A DNA stretch of 64,000 bases, from the NCBI GenBank assembly GCA_022606135.1, contig JABYQN010000012.1:1240001-1304000 (forward strand), written 5' to 3'. Under the pieces are notes generated by a model. The model searched no databases and had not been told where the DNA came from. It was given only the letters and a program-made list of their open reading frames with translations. The position numbers and the translations under genes are program-made. How positions within the stretch are numbered: the stretch's first letter is position 1; each line of letters begins with the position of its first letter. Source of the stretch: Fomes fomentarius (lineage: Eukaryota > Basidiomycota > Agaricomycetes > Polyporales > Polyporaceae). Shown in pieces: positions 1-16,585 of this stretch.

Positions 1-1857
1 GGAGTGCGACGTCCCCCGCGCGCTCGCCCCGCCAGAATCCGTTCACGGCGCGTTTCGGGTCCGGGGCGAGTAGCGCTTCCAGGCTGCTCCAAGCCGCGTC
101 TCTGGACGGGAGGTGTACGTGCTCGGGAGATTCAGGACGATGGACAGGGAGGATACGCGAGAGCCCAAAATCCGCGATGGCGACTTGAAGTGCGCCCTCG
201 CACTTTCGCGCGAAGCGGGCCGCTTTGAAGAGTATCGCGAGCGACTTGGAGTCCGGGGAGATATCCGGTAAGAGAAGGGGAAGGAGGTCCCAAAGGAGGA
301 AGATCGCGTCCGGACGGCCGATGCGCAGGAGGGAGATCATGAAGCCGTTGAGCGTGCGGGTGTCGACGATGGAGGGTTTGGGAGAGTGGACGGACGGGAT
401 GGAGAAGTATGGGCTTTTCTCCTCCGCTGAGCCTGTGGGGGTAGAACTGGAAGAGATATGCAGGAGGAGCTGGAGAGCCGCGTCGGGACGGTTGACCATG
501 GTAAGGGCTTCGACAGCGATTGTGAGCTTCGCGGCGTCGAACTCGCTCTTCCGTGGTAGGACCTCTTCGAGCAGAGCTGCAGCGCGTGCGTAGTCGCCCC
601 GCCTAAGGAGGCCTTTGATGACGTAAAAGTAGGCAGACAACAGCTTCTTGGGGCCCCCCATTCGATTAGAGCTCTGACGGAACATATGGAGGAGATCGTC
701 CGTGGGCACTGAGAGGCGGCCTGCGACGGTACGGAGGGAGTGGAGGAATACCTGGCGGGGAACGGCACCTGCACCGGGTAATGTAGGCGGACGTTTGCTC
801 TCCCCAAAGTCTGGGTCCTGGCGGGTGCTAGCGGTGGTCTTGAAGAGGTACTTGATGTAGGCGTTGATGGTGGCGGGATCTTTGAAGGCGCGAAGGTACT
901 CTTCGAGGATGCGAGAGCGATGCTTGCTCTCGTTGGGGTAATCTGCCTTGGGACCATGGTATTCGCCGCGGCGGATGCGACGCCAAAATCGAGCTGCCGA
1001 GCGACGAAGACCTCGGCGGGCGTATATGCGGACGAATGCACGAGAATGGGAGAGGTTGGGTGTGTAGGCGCAGGAGCGCATGTGGTACTCGACCAGGCGG
1101 GCGGTGCGGACGGAGGTTGAGCGATTGGCGAGGAGCAGACGGTATGTGTGAGCGTCCAAGTCGATCTGACGGCGGAGGGCGAGGTCGAGGAGGAGGGTGA
1201 GCAGGTCTTGAACTTGAGCGGAAGGCGGGGACTGGGCGAGTATGTGGAGGAGGAGGGAGAATTGGTAGGGGTGGAGGAGGGAAGCGGAATCGAGGAAGCG
1301 GAGGACGAGAGTGCGGAGGGGGCGTACATGCGGAAGGAGGCGAGGGAGTGGGCATCGAGGAGGAGGGCGAGGGGGGAGAGGTCGGGATGTGCGGGAGGAG
1401 GGAGAGAGAAGGCGAGAGAATGGGCGGCGAAGGCCTCCAACGGCGTGGACGGGCTGCGGAGGAGGACGGAGAGGAGGGCCCATGCAGGGACGGGCAGCGA
1501 CCTCTGGGTGCTGGGCGCGGATGGAGTCGGGTGGGCGGCGAGGGTGTGGGCGACCCTGTCGAGGGCGGCGGGGAGAGAGGGAGCGTGGACGACGGGGGCC
1601 CATCGCTCGTACTCGTCGTCGGGCACAGACGCAGGGCCAAGCAGAGACCTGACCTCTAGCGGAGAAGGAGAGCGGAGGGCGTCGACGAGGGCGAGCACTG
1701 GACTGGACGAGTGTTTCGAGTACAGCGCGAGTATGGAGGACGGTGTCGTGCGGACAATGTCCTTGCGCCTGGGCTTAGCTGAGGCCGCCTGGCGGGCATA
1801 ACCGCGGGCAGAGAGGCGGAAGCAGAGGAGAAGAGAGCGGGCCGCGCCGAGCGACAT
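1..1857 (-). CDS. Helical-repeat (PPR-like) protein, probably mitochondrial; C-terminus outside window
   Basis: The chosen start at 1857 gives an N-terminus MSLGAARSLLLCFRLSARG, rich in Arg, Ser and Leu without acids, like a mitochondrial presequence. One frame is open from there to about 1340. A second minus-strand frame then stays open to base 1, with alpha-helical, Leu/Ala-rich stretches such as LLRRGDYARAAALLEEVLP that resemble pentatricopeptide or TPR helices. The switch near 1340 is probably a short intron (a GTACGC donor is present) or a one-base sequence error; I could not fix its ends. The long plus-strand frames over this region are GC-rich shadows. PPR proteins usually act in organellar RNA processing or translation, but no diagnostic signature was verified, so the family is an inference. 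It is divergent from the SR gene, 299 bp away. Confidence 0.6.
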
Positions 1858-2156
1858 ACATTGGTCCACAGCACGCAGAAAGCACAGATCGGCGAGCAGA
1901 GTCCAGCGGCCAGCGTTCAGACAACAAAACACGGTCAGGACGCGACGCGTGCAGGCGCTCACTCGCCACATCGGACCGGCGGAGCTGTGTCGGAGATAGA
2001 AATGGGATCAATGGACCCACAAAGGGCGGCCCCGCCTGTACTCGACTCGACTTCGCTAGCCACGTCCTCCCGCCCTCTCTCGTCCTCCCCGCGCCCACCG
2101 CCCTCACTCTCTTAGCCGATCGCACGGTCTGCATTGACAACCACTTACCGCCCAGC
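1858..2156. promoter_or_regulatory. Shared intergenic region between two divergent genes
   Basis: This 299-bp gap lies between the start codons of the PPR-like gene (-) and the SR gene (+), so it must hold both promoters and 5' leaders. The plus side just before 2157 is pyrimidine-rich (CCCGCCCTCTCTCGTCC and similar), as is common upstream of fungal start codons. I saw no clear TATA box. Confidence 0.4.
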
Positions 2157-3248
2157 ATGCCCCGCATCCTCTTCGTCAGCGGCTTCCACCCCGCAACTCG
2201 CGCAAAGGACCTCGCCTATGAGTTTGAACGGTACCCCCATTCACTACTTCTAGCCCTCTCCCCCCACTCACTCCCCCTCCAGATTTGGCCCTCTCATCCG
2301 CTGCGACGTCCCCGCCCCTCGCAACCCCCACAACTCCAACCCGTAAGTGTCCTCCCTTCCACCGCTACTCTCTCTTGCAGTTCCCTTCCGACCACCACTC
2401 GTGACCGCCCAAGCTTGCCCTTGCGACTTGTTCCTGTCCCGTCGTCCTCATAGCCCATCGAGTCGAGGTCGAGGTCCAAGTCGTAGCTGTCGTCCGCCCA
2501 CCCGCGCCGGAGTCGTTCCCAGCCGAGTCGCAGTCGTCCCAAGTCGAGTCGAGTCGAGTCGAGTCGTTCAATGCATTTTTCCCTTCGCCCAAACCACGAC
2601 CCCGCTCCGCTTCCCAGTCCGCCGAATACCACGAGCTCAACTACCCCTCTCTTCGCCCACGCAGTTACGCCTTCGTCGAGTTTCGCTCCCAACGCGATGC
2701 AGAGGACGCTTATTATGACATGTACGTCACCCACTCCCGCTTGATCCGCCAAAAGTAAATCCTTCTCTCATCACTGATCTCTAACAGGCATGGTCGCCAC
2801 TTCGAAGGTTCCCGTCTCAGCATCCAGGTATCTCCGTCCCACGCTCATTTATCCACCCACAATCCACATTCTAATCCATCTTTTCCAGTGGGCCAAGAAC
2901 CCGCCTTCCTCGGTCTGGCGCTTTGACCGTCGCTCTCCTCCCCCGCGCCGTGACCGTGACCGCTCCCGTAGCCCCCGTCGTCGTCCTGACAGAGAAAGGG
3001 CTAATGACCGCGACCGCGAACGTGATCGTGACCGTGAGAGGCAGAGGGACCGTGACCGTGACCGTCCTGCAGAGCGCGACCGCGACGACAGGAGACGGCG
3101 CAGCCGTTCTCCAGATCGTAAGCGTAGCCTTACTCCCGACCACCGCTCCCCTAAGGACGACAGAGCCCGGACCCCCCTGCCTGTCCAAGATGGTGTGAAG
3201 GAGGACCAGCAGCGCGACGGTGCCCAAACCCCTCCTCGGGACTATTGA
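2157..3248 (+). CDS. SR-type RNA-binding splicing factor (one RRM plus RS/RD tail)
   Basis: Five exons join cleanly with GT..AG borders: 2157-2230, 2283-2342, 2665-2721, 2788-2827 and 2889-3248, giving 196 residues. Residues 1-77 are a single RRM: the start MPRILFVSGF carries RNP2 and YAFVEFRSQRDAEDAYYDM carries RNP1. The tail from about residue 84 is dense in RS, RD and RE dipeptides, then turns acidic and proline-rich, ending in TPPRDY. This is the layout of small SR proteins that bind exonic RNA and contact the spliceosome through a phosphorylated RS domain in the nucleus. Intron 2 (2343-2664) is 322 bp, long for this genome, and contains a short GAGTC tandem run near 2550; regulated retention is possible but not shown. 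The specific orthologue (Srp1/Srp2 type) is uncertain. Confidence 0.9.
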
Positions 3249-3633
3249 GTCAACCGTCTTCCCTCCCTCTTCTCAATTGGCCTCCACTTTCGCCTGTGTC
3301 CATCTTCTTCTTGCCTCCCCTTTGAATTCCCTCCTGTTACTGTTTCGCGAAAAAATACAAGCGATTAAAGTAGTAGTGCCGGTAGCTTCTATGTCATGTA
3401 ATCACACAGAACAGATACAATATTATGATTTCGAAGCAAGTATGCACTCAAGAGCTCACCCGAGTCTGTGCGAGTATGATGGCGTCAGACTCACCGCCCG
3501 GCACACGCGCTTGGCTCTGCTGCTGCAGCTCATCCTTCCCTTCCACTTCATTGCTCTTTCTGTTCCCTCACTTTTCGCCACCGTAACTTGCTCTTCGCTT
3601 TCGCATCACATTCGGTGGCTTGTGCTGCATACT
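3249..3633. other. Intergenic region between SR and RING-CH genes
   Basis: These 385 bases hold the 3' end of the SR gene and the promoter of the RING-CH gene, which lies on the same strand. The stretch after 3350 is more AT-rich (AAAAAATACAAGCG, ATACAATATTATG), consistent with a polyadenylation region. No gene, tRNA or repeat was recognised. Confidence 0.4.
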
Positions 3634-5560
3634 ATGACCGAGCAGCAGCGGTGGGTACCGACTGTCAATGATCTCCGGGTATGCGCCATTTATCTATAAC
3701 GCTACTGGATGCTCATGAACTGTAGGTCAAGCTATGCTACATCTGTCGTGAAGAAGAGCGATACGACAGTACGTAGTCTCACACCCGTTCATTCTATAAC
3801 TGGGGCTCATGTCTTGCATCCCGCCGCTGAATCCGCCTCTATCCATCTCATCCTGCTCGAACATCGATATCGACAGACCCGGAAGACCCACCCCGCGCCT
3901 GGACACACCCCTGCTCGTGCACGCTCGTCGCACACGAGTCGTGTCTGCTGCAGTGGATCAAGTCGGCTCAGCAGGACCCGGCGCGCGTGGGGAACGCGCT
4001 CAAGTGCCCGCAGTGCGGTGCGACGTACGAGCTGGAGAGCGAGAATCCCCGGATATTGAGGTTGCTGAATGCGCTGAACGCGGCGCTGGCGAGCGCGGGC
4101 AAGGTCGCGACCGTGTCTGGGGTCGTGGGCGTCGTTGTTAGTTTTGGGTTCAGTGAGTTGTTCCCGATTCTCTCTGGTGCTGAGATCATAGATGTGTGGT
4201 GTGGTGCACTGCACTCTGGATGGAGTGGCGGAACGGTCGCTGACGTTGGATCACAGCGCTGTACGTGGTGTCGACGTCCTACGGCGCGTTCGCGGTGAAA
4301 GAATTCCTGGGCGAGGGAATGTACAACGTCCTCCTCACAGACGACCCGAACAACTGGCCCTGGCACGCGTTCGTCCACCTCCCCATCATCCCCTTCTCCC
4401 TCATCCTCTCCCGCACGCGCCTCTTCGACACGTTCCCCCTCGTCCCGCTCTTCCTCACCTGGTCCTCGTCCCCGCCGGTTCGCACCCCCGCCGCATCCCC
4501 ATCGATATGGACGTGGTCGCGCACGGCGCAGGCATACTACACGCCCGCGATCAGCTGGCCCCCAACACCGCTCATGGCCATGGTCCTCTTGCCCTTCATC
4601 AGGATGTCCTATCGACGCTGGTTTGACAGGCTCACCAAGTATGTGATGGGCACGCAGGGAGATGGGCCGGGTGCGGCGGCGAGGGATCCCGGGGGCCCGA
4701 TTCGGAGGGTGATTTGGGCGTTGAATGAGAATGGGCCGGCGCCGTTGAGGGTCAGGATCGGCGCGAATATCCAGCAGGCGCCTGTCCAGGGCCAGGGCCA
4801 GGGTGGTGCGCAAGGGAGGAACAACGATGGGGACAACGGCGAGAATGGGAATGGGAACGGCGAGGGAGGGGAGGGCGAGGAGGCGCAGGACGACCCGGCG
4901 GCGGTAGCGGAGCGGACGCTGCATGTGTCGACGTCGTCCATCGGGCGGTTCATCGGCGGTGCGCTGCTCATCCCGACGATTTCGAGTCGGATGGGGGGTT
5001 TGCTCTTCAGGCTCGCGGGACACTCGTCGCTGCTGAGAGCGTTCTTGGCGATCAAGGACCGCCCCGCTGCGGCGGCTGCTCCGCCGTCACCGCTGAGGTT
5101 GTTCGACTTCAGTCCGGGTGGGGCGGGAGGCGGGGGGTTGATGAAGCAGATGGGGGCTGGGCTCGTTGCGGGCGTGAATATCATGTTTGGGGGCACGCCG
5201 GTGTGGAACGCGCAGGATCCGGTGTGGTGGAGGAATGCGGTCGGGTTGGGCGTGTTTGTCTTCGTGAGTATCTCTATTCGTTCTTGGCCGTTGAGCGGAT
5301 GCTGACTGTAATCATTTTGCTTCTGAAAGGCAAAGGATTGCGTGCGGCTGCTGCACCTCTACTTGACGAAGCGCGAGCTCGAGTCGAGAAGGGTGAAGAA
5401 TCGCTCGTTTGCGGGTGTGGATATCAAGGAGCTCGACCTCATCCAGCGACCGTCGGACGCGGGTGTGGAGGTGCCGGGGTCGCAACCGACCGCGACTGCA
5501 CAGGACGCTTCTGAGGGTTCAAGTACGACAGGCCCATCGCAGCCTGCTGTTGCGAGCTAG
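3634..5560 (+). CDS. RING-CH (MARCH-type) membrane E3 ubiquitin ligase
   Basis: Exons 3634-3678, 3726-3768, 3877-4152, 4257-5263 and 5330-5560 give 533 residues. Near the N-terminus is a RING-CH (C4HC3) finger: LCYICREEE, then PCSCTLVAHESCLLQWI, then ALKCPQCGATYEL, with its Cys/His ligands in order and the conserved Trp. After it come hydrophobic segments (ATVSGVVGVVVSFGF and FVHLPIIPFSLIL among others) typical of multi-pass MARCH ligases of the ER or endosome. A Gly/Asn/Gln-rich low-complexity linker lies around 4790-4890. The C-terminal exon is hydrophilic, with the basic stretch LTKRELESRRVKNRSF. Such enzymes recruit an E2 and ubiquitinate membrane proteins. It is shorter than Doa10/Ssm4, so I leave it unnamed. 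It converges on BUD13, 216 bp downstream. Confidence 0.88.
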
Positions 5561-5776
5561 ATGGTGTACATATGAGGCGATCAAGGGCTACGCTGTCATG
5601 GGGCTGTGTAGAATTGTAGCTACCACTCAAATCACTATACAACACCATTCGCATGAGTGGACACACTGTGCATCTGCAAATGCCGTGCCTGATACACGTC
5701 CAGATAGATCGGTGTCAGTAATACAGTATGAAAGATCATGGTCTGAGTATGAGGAGACGGAAAGACAATGCTGGGG

Positions 5777-6882
5777 CTACATGTCATCCACACTCCATTC
5801 GTAACTCTCTGCGCCGCGCCGTCGTCGCTCGTTCTGTTTTTGGAAGTATTTCTTCTCGAAGCCATTGCTACGATCTGAAATGCTGGTTTCAGAGACTGCG
5901 AAGGAGAGGATAGACGCGAGTAAGACTCACCCACGCCATCCCACCGATAACCAGGCTTGATGCCAAACCGATTTGGCGGTGGTGGTGGGCCCGTATATTC
6001 GGGTTTCCGTGGCCCTTTGGACTTCTTCTTCTATTGGATGAGGATAATGAATGAATGGTCAATAAACAAGGCAAAGTAGGGTACAACGCGAACACGTACT
6101 GTCAAGAACGCAGCTGCGGGGTCATTCCATAGCTCTCGTGCCTTCAACTCCTCGTTCAGCTCCTTGTCGTCTGCAGTTCTCCCAAACCCTTTGCTGCGCA
6201 TCGACTCCAACTCCTTCCGTTGCTTCTCTGCCTGTTCTCGCTGAACAAGACCCTTACCCCACTCCATCTTCTTCGCCTCGTCTTCCTCCCTCTCGCGCTT
6301 CAGCCGCGCTGCCTCCGCCTTTGCTGCCGCCATGTCCACCTTGCGCCCCGCCGCATCACGGTACACGGTCTCCTGCGCGGCCGCACGCTCCGCCGCCTCT
6401 TCTGAGGCGGACCGTTTCGGCTCTGGTCTCCTGGCCGTTGGCAGTTTCTTCTTGAGTTGCGCCGAGGTGAGGAGGCCGCCTTTGAATGGCTCGTCCGAGG
6501 TCGCGACGACCTGCGGCTTCTCGTCCTCTGCGGGCGGTGGCGTCTTGCTGCCGCTTCCCTCGCCCTCGCCCTCGCCCGAACGGACGGTTTGCCAGCCCGA
6601 GTCGGCGTCGGTGCGCTGTCGCTTTTTGAACCGCCGGTCCTCGGCTACGACTGCGTCTGCGATATCGTCGCCGTCGTCGTCACCGTTGTGGAGGGTGTCT
6701 GCCCAGCCTGTGAGATCGTCGTCTTTGACGAAGGAGGCGGTGGTGGCAGAGGTGGATGCGGATGCGGAGGAACCTGTGGCTACTTTGCGTTTCTTCTTCT
6801 TTGGGGATTTGACTTTGGAGAGGATCATGTCGGCTTTGGGGCCAGACATGTACTTTTCCGCGAGATAGGCCTGGAGCGACAT
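5777..6882 (-). CDS. BUD13: BUD13-like pre-mRNA splicing factor (RES complex)
   Basis: Read on the minus strand, exons 6882-6100, 6030-5931 and 5874-5777 splice in frame to 326 residues. The start [18 protein letters not shown] is preferred over an upstream in-frame ATG because it matches the family's N-terminal motif. The C-terminus carries the hallmark [19 protein letters not shown], followed by NGFE and a basic, Arg-rich tail. The middle is charged and low-complexity, with a lysine-rich likely nuclear signal (KSPKKKKRK) near residue 28. BUD13/Cwc26 joins Snu17/Ist3 and Pml1 in the RES (retention and splicing) complex, which stabilises activated spliceosomes. Its neighbour, an SR protein, is also a splicing factor, but I infer no operon-like link. 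It is divergent from RPC2. Confidence 0.95.
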
Positions 6883-7147
6883 GGTGAATGGCGGAGCGTA
6901 GCAGCTGCAGAGGATGAAATGGTCGTGGACAAGACTAGTAATTGAAGCGCCCATGAGTTACAGGTTTGCTCGCGGTGTTCCGGGCCGGAGCGAAACTTTG
7001 TAGTAGTACTACCCTTGCCTTGACTTGGTCCTTGGACTTAGACTAGCTGTACTCTACACTCTCGACCTCTGCGGCCCTTGACTTGCGATTGGAAACGAAA
7101 GAAACTCCTGTCAGGCGCAGTCTTTGACTGCGTAAGCTGTCAGTCCA
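6883..7147. promoter_or_regulatory. Divergent promoter region BUD13 / RPC2
   Basis: These 265 bases separate the start codons of BUD13 (-) and RPC2 (+) and therefore contain both promoters. A run of CTTGACTTGG / CTTGGACTTAGACT repeats lies at about 7015-7090. No certain TATA box was seen. Confidence 0.35.
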
Positions 7148-11448
<4,301 letters not shown>

Positions 11449-11873
11449 GGATTGAAGGCATCCATTGCCCGGGTTTGCTCTGTTGTTGTGTTGTCATACC
11501 TCCTGTATTTGTACTTTGTGTGCACTTACATGTATGGTCCAGAATCATCATTGACTGGAAGGCAAGTAACAGTTTGTATTGTAAGCCTCGCTCGCAAGAA
11601 TCGCAGTCCAGTATGCGATCGGATCCTTTTGTTCAGGAACCAGGGGGGTGTCGAGGTAGACATTGTGCATCATACTTATTACCGGTAGCGTCGTCATTAA
11701 GTGATGCAAAATACCTGGTCGAGCGTTTATCTATGGCGACATCATCATCACCTCGACCGAAGGAACTGGTAGTACAGCGTCTATTTATTTGGGAGAATAC
11801 ATCGCACGCAGCGAAAACATGATACAGAACAAGTCAATGTTGTAGTATACTAGTACTTCTTCGCTTCGTCGCT
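11449..11873. other. Convergent intergenic region RPC2 / GAPDH
   Basis: These 425 bases separate two stop codons and hold the 3' UTRs of both genes. The sequence is pyrimidine- and AT-richer than its flanks. No third gene or RNA gene was recognised. Confidence 0.4.
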
Positions 11874-13276
<1,403 letters not shown>

Positions 13277-13345
13277 GATGGGGAGAGATGGAGTTGGAGT
13301 AGAGAGAGGACGTAGAGGGAGGAGAGGATTGATTTATATGCGCAG
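13277..13345 (-). promoter_or_regulatory. Core promoter of GAPDH with TATA-like box and CT tract
   Basis: Reading the minus strand toward the GAPDH start, a TATAAAT box (about 13339-13333) is followed by a long pyrimidine tract (CCTCTCCTCCCTC... and CTCTCTCTACTCC) up to the ATG at 13276. TATA plus CT-rich initiator is the classic layout of highly expressed fungal gpd promoters. The boundary upstream is the importin-beta relic, which begins about 13459. Confidence 0.6.
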
Positions 13346-13458
13346 AGCGAGGCGCTGTTATCTGAGATCGATCTGCGTTTGTGACTGTCTCTGTCTGTAT
13401 TAGTAACCTTACACGCTCATCATATCTCACTTGTCGATACATATCCGTCCATGATCAG

Positions 13459-14330
13459 GGCGAGAGAAATGACATCATCATGCAGTTCGCCTGTGAGGCA
13501 AGAGGGAGAAGAGGGAGTCCGCTCAAGATCATGTCTCTCTACTGCGACAAGATGGGTTTACTACATGGAGCGCGCTCTCTTTGGGGTAAGTGGGCCAAGT
13601 TCGTGCTTCAGGCGATTGAGTTCTGGTCTCCACTGTCCGAGCTCGAGGCAGATCTGGCCTGGCCTGGGAGCCGTCTCAGGTGAGCCTACCTCTGTGTGAT
13701 CACTGTAGGTCCCTGGCCGTGCTCTCATCCTTGTCATTGACGTCGATGTACTACAAAGTGTCATCAGGAAGCTCGGCGAGGGTATCCAGCCCTTGGAGGA
13801 CCGAGTCCTTCTCCAGCTCATCAACGCGGCGGGAAAGACATCCACTCTTGTGGAAGATGCCCTCCTCGTCGTCGGTGCACTCTCTGTCGCCCTTGAGCAG
13901 TGTTTCGCGCCATACATCCCCGAATTCCTTCCTCATCTCTACCCCGCGCTGAAGGCCCTGAGTTCGAGCCAAAGTACCTGAACGCAACAATGGCGGTGCT
14001 CAGGCAAGCCGGCGCCTTACAGCGGAACCCTGTAAGTCATCTTTCCACGTGGTGCATTATCATCGTCTCTTTCGGTATACTAGTAGTATTACTAGCTGGA
14101 TATCGATATCGTTGAGTACGTTGGCCTCCTTCGCGAAGGTATCCTGGAAGCGTACATGAGTACTGGTTTAACACGCCGAGGGTCGAAGTTCTCCTGCCCC
14201 ATGTGCCTGCTATCCTGGAGCTCGTACAAAGGTGCCTGCTGGACTCTGCTGAGAAGACACAGACGACCATCAAGCTTGCTGTCGTGATCTCAGATCTTGC
14301 ATTTCCTTCCTATGTGCAGTGCTGATACTC
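13459..14330 (+). pseudogene. Importin-beta (Kap95-type karyopherin) fragment, degenerate
   Basis: Scattered over three plus-strand frames are pieces in the right order for the middle-to-late HEAT repeats of importin beta: ERNDIIMQFACEA, LKIMSLYCDKM, YYMERALFG, VLQAIEFWS, then LVEDALLVVGALSVALEQCF with APYIPEFLPHLYPALKA, then IVEYVGLLREGILEAY, then LLPHVPAILELVQRCLLDS followed by TIKLAVVISDLA. Frame changes and missing blocks break it repeatedly, and the N- and C-terminal thirds are absent. A working karyopherin carries cargo through nuclear pores using about 19 HEAT repeats; this copy cannot. It sits tightly between GAPDH and eIF2-gamma, so an ancestral neighbour probably decayed, or a fragment was pasted in. 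A functional copy would be expected elsewhere in the genome. Confidence 0.8.
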
Positions 14331-14783
14331 TGGATCGCAGATGGTTAAGCGCGCCACAGCGTGAACGGTGAAGCTTCTGCTTCCCTCACATTCAATCCGT
14401 GATTCCATCGCATATTGTGTTTTGTTCCCATTTCCTACTTATTATCTTACAGCTGTACATTCTCTACACACTCAAGTATCGCAGTACTCTCGAGTCTGAG
14501 CTTGTTGCTAATATCGTATTTTTGATCCCTGTCGCTGTCAGCGCGCACACTTGTATCCCTGGGTCCTCTCCTGTTGATGATGATTCAGGATTCATATTCC
14601 TCTCTCGATATGTTTCAATGGAAGTTGTTTGTAACAGGCTCCGTGACACCGACCGCGTGATGCAATGTGACTAAGTCTGTGAGTCGAGTAGATGAGCGCT
14701 CGACGCAGATCGCATCGGGCCCATTCTGCACCTTGCCTCCATCTACTTCCCTCTCCTCGACCTATCCCCACTGATAATTCAAC
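14331..14783. other. Region upstream of eIF2-gamma
   Basis: About 450 bases between the last recognisable importin-beta piece and the eIF2-gamma start. Short open frames here show no conserved motif. The last 60 bases (CCTTGCCTCCATCTACTTCC...) are CT-rich, as expected for a leader of a well-expressed gene. Confidence 0.35.
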
Positions 14784-16585
14784 ATGCCCGGAGACGAGAC
14801 CAGATCCAAGACACACGACGAAAGCGATAGCGAGGAGGAGAGCGATGTAGAACCAATCGTCAAGGTCGACATCGACCCGTCCAAGCTTACCCCGCTCTCC
14901 CCAGAAGTTATCTCAAAACAGGTCGGCCCAGATCTTCTTCAGTTTGTTTCAAGCGTCCGTGTTCACCTCGCACTAGGCCACTATCAATCTGGGTACGCCT
15001 GTATGCTGAGAAGGATGAAGATAAGGTCGCTGAGGGATACTCTTTGGGCAGGAACTATCGGGCATGTCGCTCATGGTAAATCTACCGTGGTCAAGGCAAT
15101 CTCGGGAGTCATGACTGTTCGTTTCAAGAACGAGCTGGTCCGTAACATCACCATCAAGTTGGGTTATGCCAATGCAAAGGTCCGTGATACTCTGATCGCC
15201 AATCCATTCCCTCATCCTTATAGAATTGTTCCTCTTGCTGTCCTTCCTGTCCCTTCCATTTTCTCCTCAATCATAGATCTACAAGTGCGAAAACGAAGCA
15301 TGCCCTCGACCGGGCTGCTATAGGTCTTACCGGTCAGACAAGGAGGACAACCCGCCTTGTGAACGTCCAGGCTGCAACTCCCGTATGAAGCTTGTACGCC
15401 ATGTCTCCTTCGTCGATTGTCCAGGTCACGACATCTTGATGGCCACGATGCTCAACGGCGCTGCGGTCATGGACGCTGCCCTTCTTTTGATCGCGGGTAA
15501 CGAGACGTGCCCACAACCACAGACGAGTGAACACTTGGCCGCGGTCGAGATCATGAAACTCGAAAACATCATCATCTTGCAAAATAAGGTCGATCTTATC
15601 AAGGAGGAGCAGGCATTAGAGCACCATAAGAGCATTACTGCATTTGTCAAGGGTCAGTCTGTTTGCTAAAGCAACCATATGCATATGTGACGTGTTTTCC
15701 ACAGGTACCGTGGCCGAGTCGTCACCGATCGTACCCATATCTGCCCAGCTCAAGTACAACATCGATGCGGTAAACGAGTACATCGTCAAGCGCATTCCCA
15801 TCCCCGACCGCAACTTCACGGCAGACCCCCGCCTCATCGTTATCCGTTCCTTCGACGTCAACAAGCCTGGTGCAGAAGTTGACGAGTTGAAGGGCGGTGT
15901 GGCTGGTGGCTCAATTCTTACTGGTGTGCTTCGGCTCGGTCAGGAGGTTGAGATTCGTCCGGGTATCGTCACAAAGGATGCACAGGGTCGCAACCGGTGC
16001 AAGCCCATCTTCTCGCGAATCGTGTCCTTGCATGCGGAGAGTAACCATCTGCAGTTCGCAGTACCTGGTGGTCTCATTGGTGTTGGGACGAGGATCGATC
16101 CGACACTCTGCCGCGCGGATCGTCTCGTGGGTCAAGTGCTGGGTGCGGTTGGCAAGCTGCCCAAGATCTTCACGGGTGAGTGTGCTCGCCAGCACTTGCT
16201 GTCAATCCATACTAACAAGTCCAAACGTAGAGCTTGAGATCAGCTTGTTTTTGCTTCGTCGACTACTCGGTGTGAAGACCGAGGACAAGAAGCAGACGAA
16301 GGTGACAAAGCTCGTTAAGAACGAGCTCCTGCTCATCAACATCGGCTCGACGTCGACCGGTGGTCGTGTGCTCAGCGTGAAGGGGGATCTCGCGAAGATT
16401 CAGCTCACCTCTCCCGCGTGTACGGAAGTTGGCGAGAAGGTCGCGCTATCAAGACGCATTGAGAAGCACTGGCGGTTGGTTGGTAAGTAACGTCTCCCTG
16501 GACATGTTGAGCGTGTGACTGATTATGTCGTCGTTTCGCAGGTTGGGGAAGTGTGCAACGCGGAACTGTGCTCGAGGTGGACTAG
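14784..16585 (+). CDS. GCD11: Translation initiation factor eIF2 subunit gamma
   Basis: Seven exons, 14784-14921, 14977-14992, 15052-15179, 15277-15652, 15705-16175, 16231-16482 and 16542-16585, give 474 residues. After an acidic N-terminus comes the GTPase: [12 protein letters not shown] (P-loop), then [20 protein letters not shown] (G3) and ILQNKVDL (G4). A Cys-rich zinc insertion ([15 protein letters not shown], then PPCERPGCN) is typical of the gamma subunit. Domains II and III follow ([42 protein letters not shown]). The factor binds GTP and initiator Met-tRNA and delivers it to the 40S ribosome in the cytosol. The 16-nt exon 2 encodes ATINL and joins the P-loop strand; without it the reading frame fails. 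The last intact housekeeping gene before the repeat-rich zone. Confidence 0.97.

Noticed and set aside
1148..1801. Long plus-strand open frames rich in Glu, Gly and Arg opposite the PPR-like gene
   Set aside because: They mirror GC-rich codons of the minus-strand gene and have low-complexity composition without motifs.
2871..3227. Minus-strand frame of Val/Thr repeats
   Set aside because: It is the complement of the Arg/Asp repeat tail of the SR protein.
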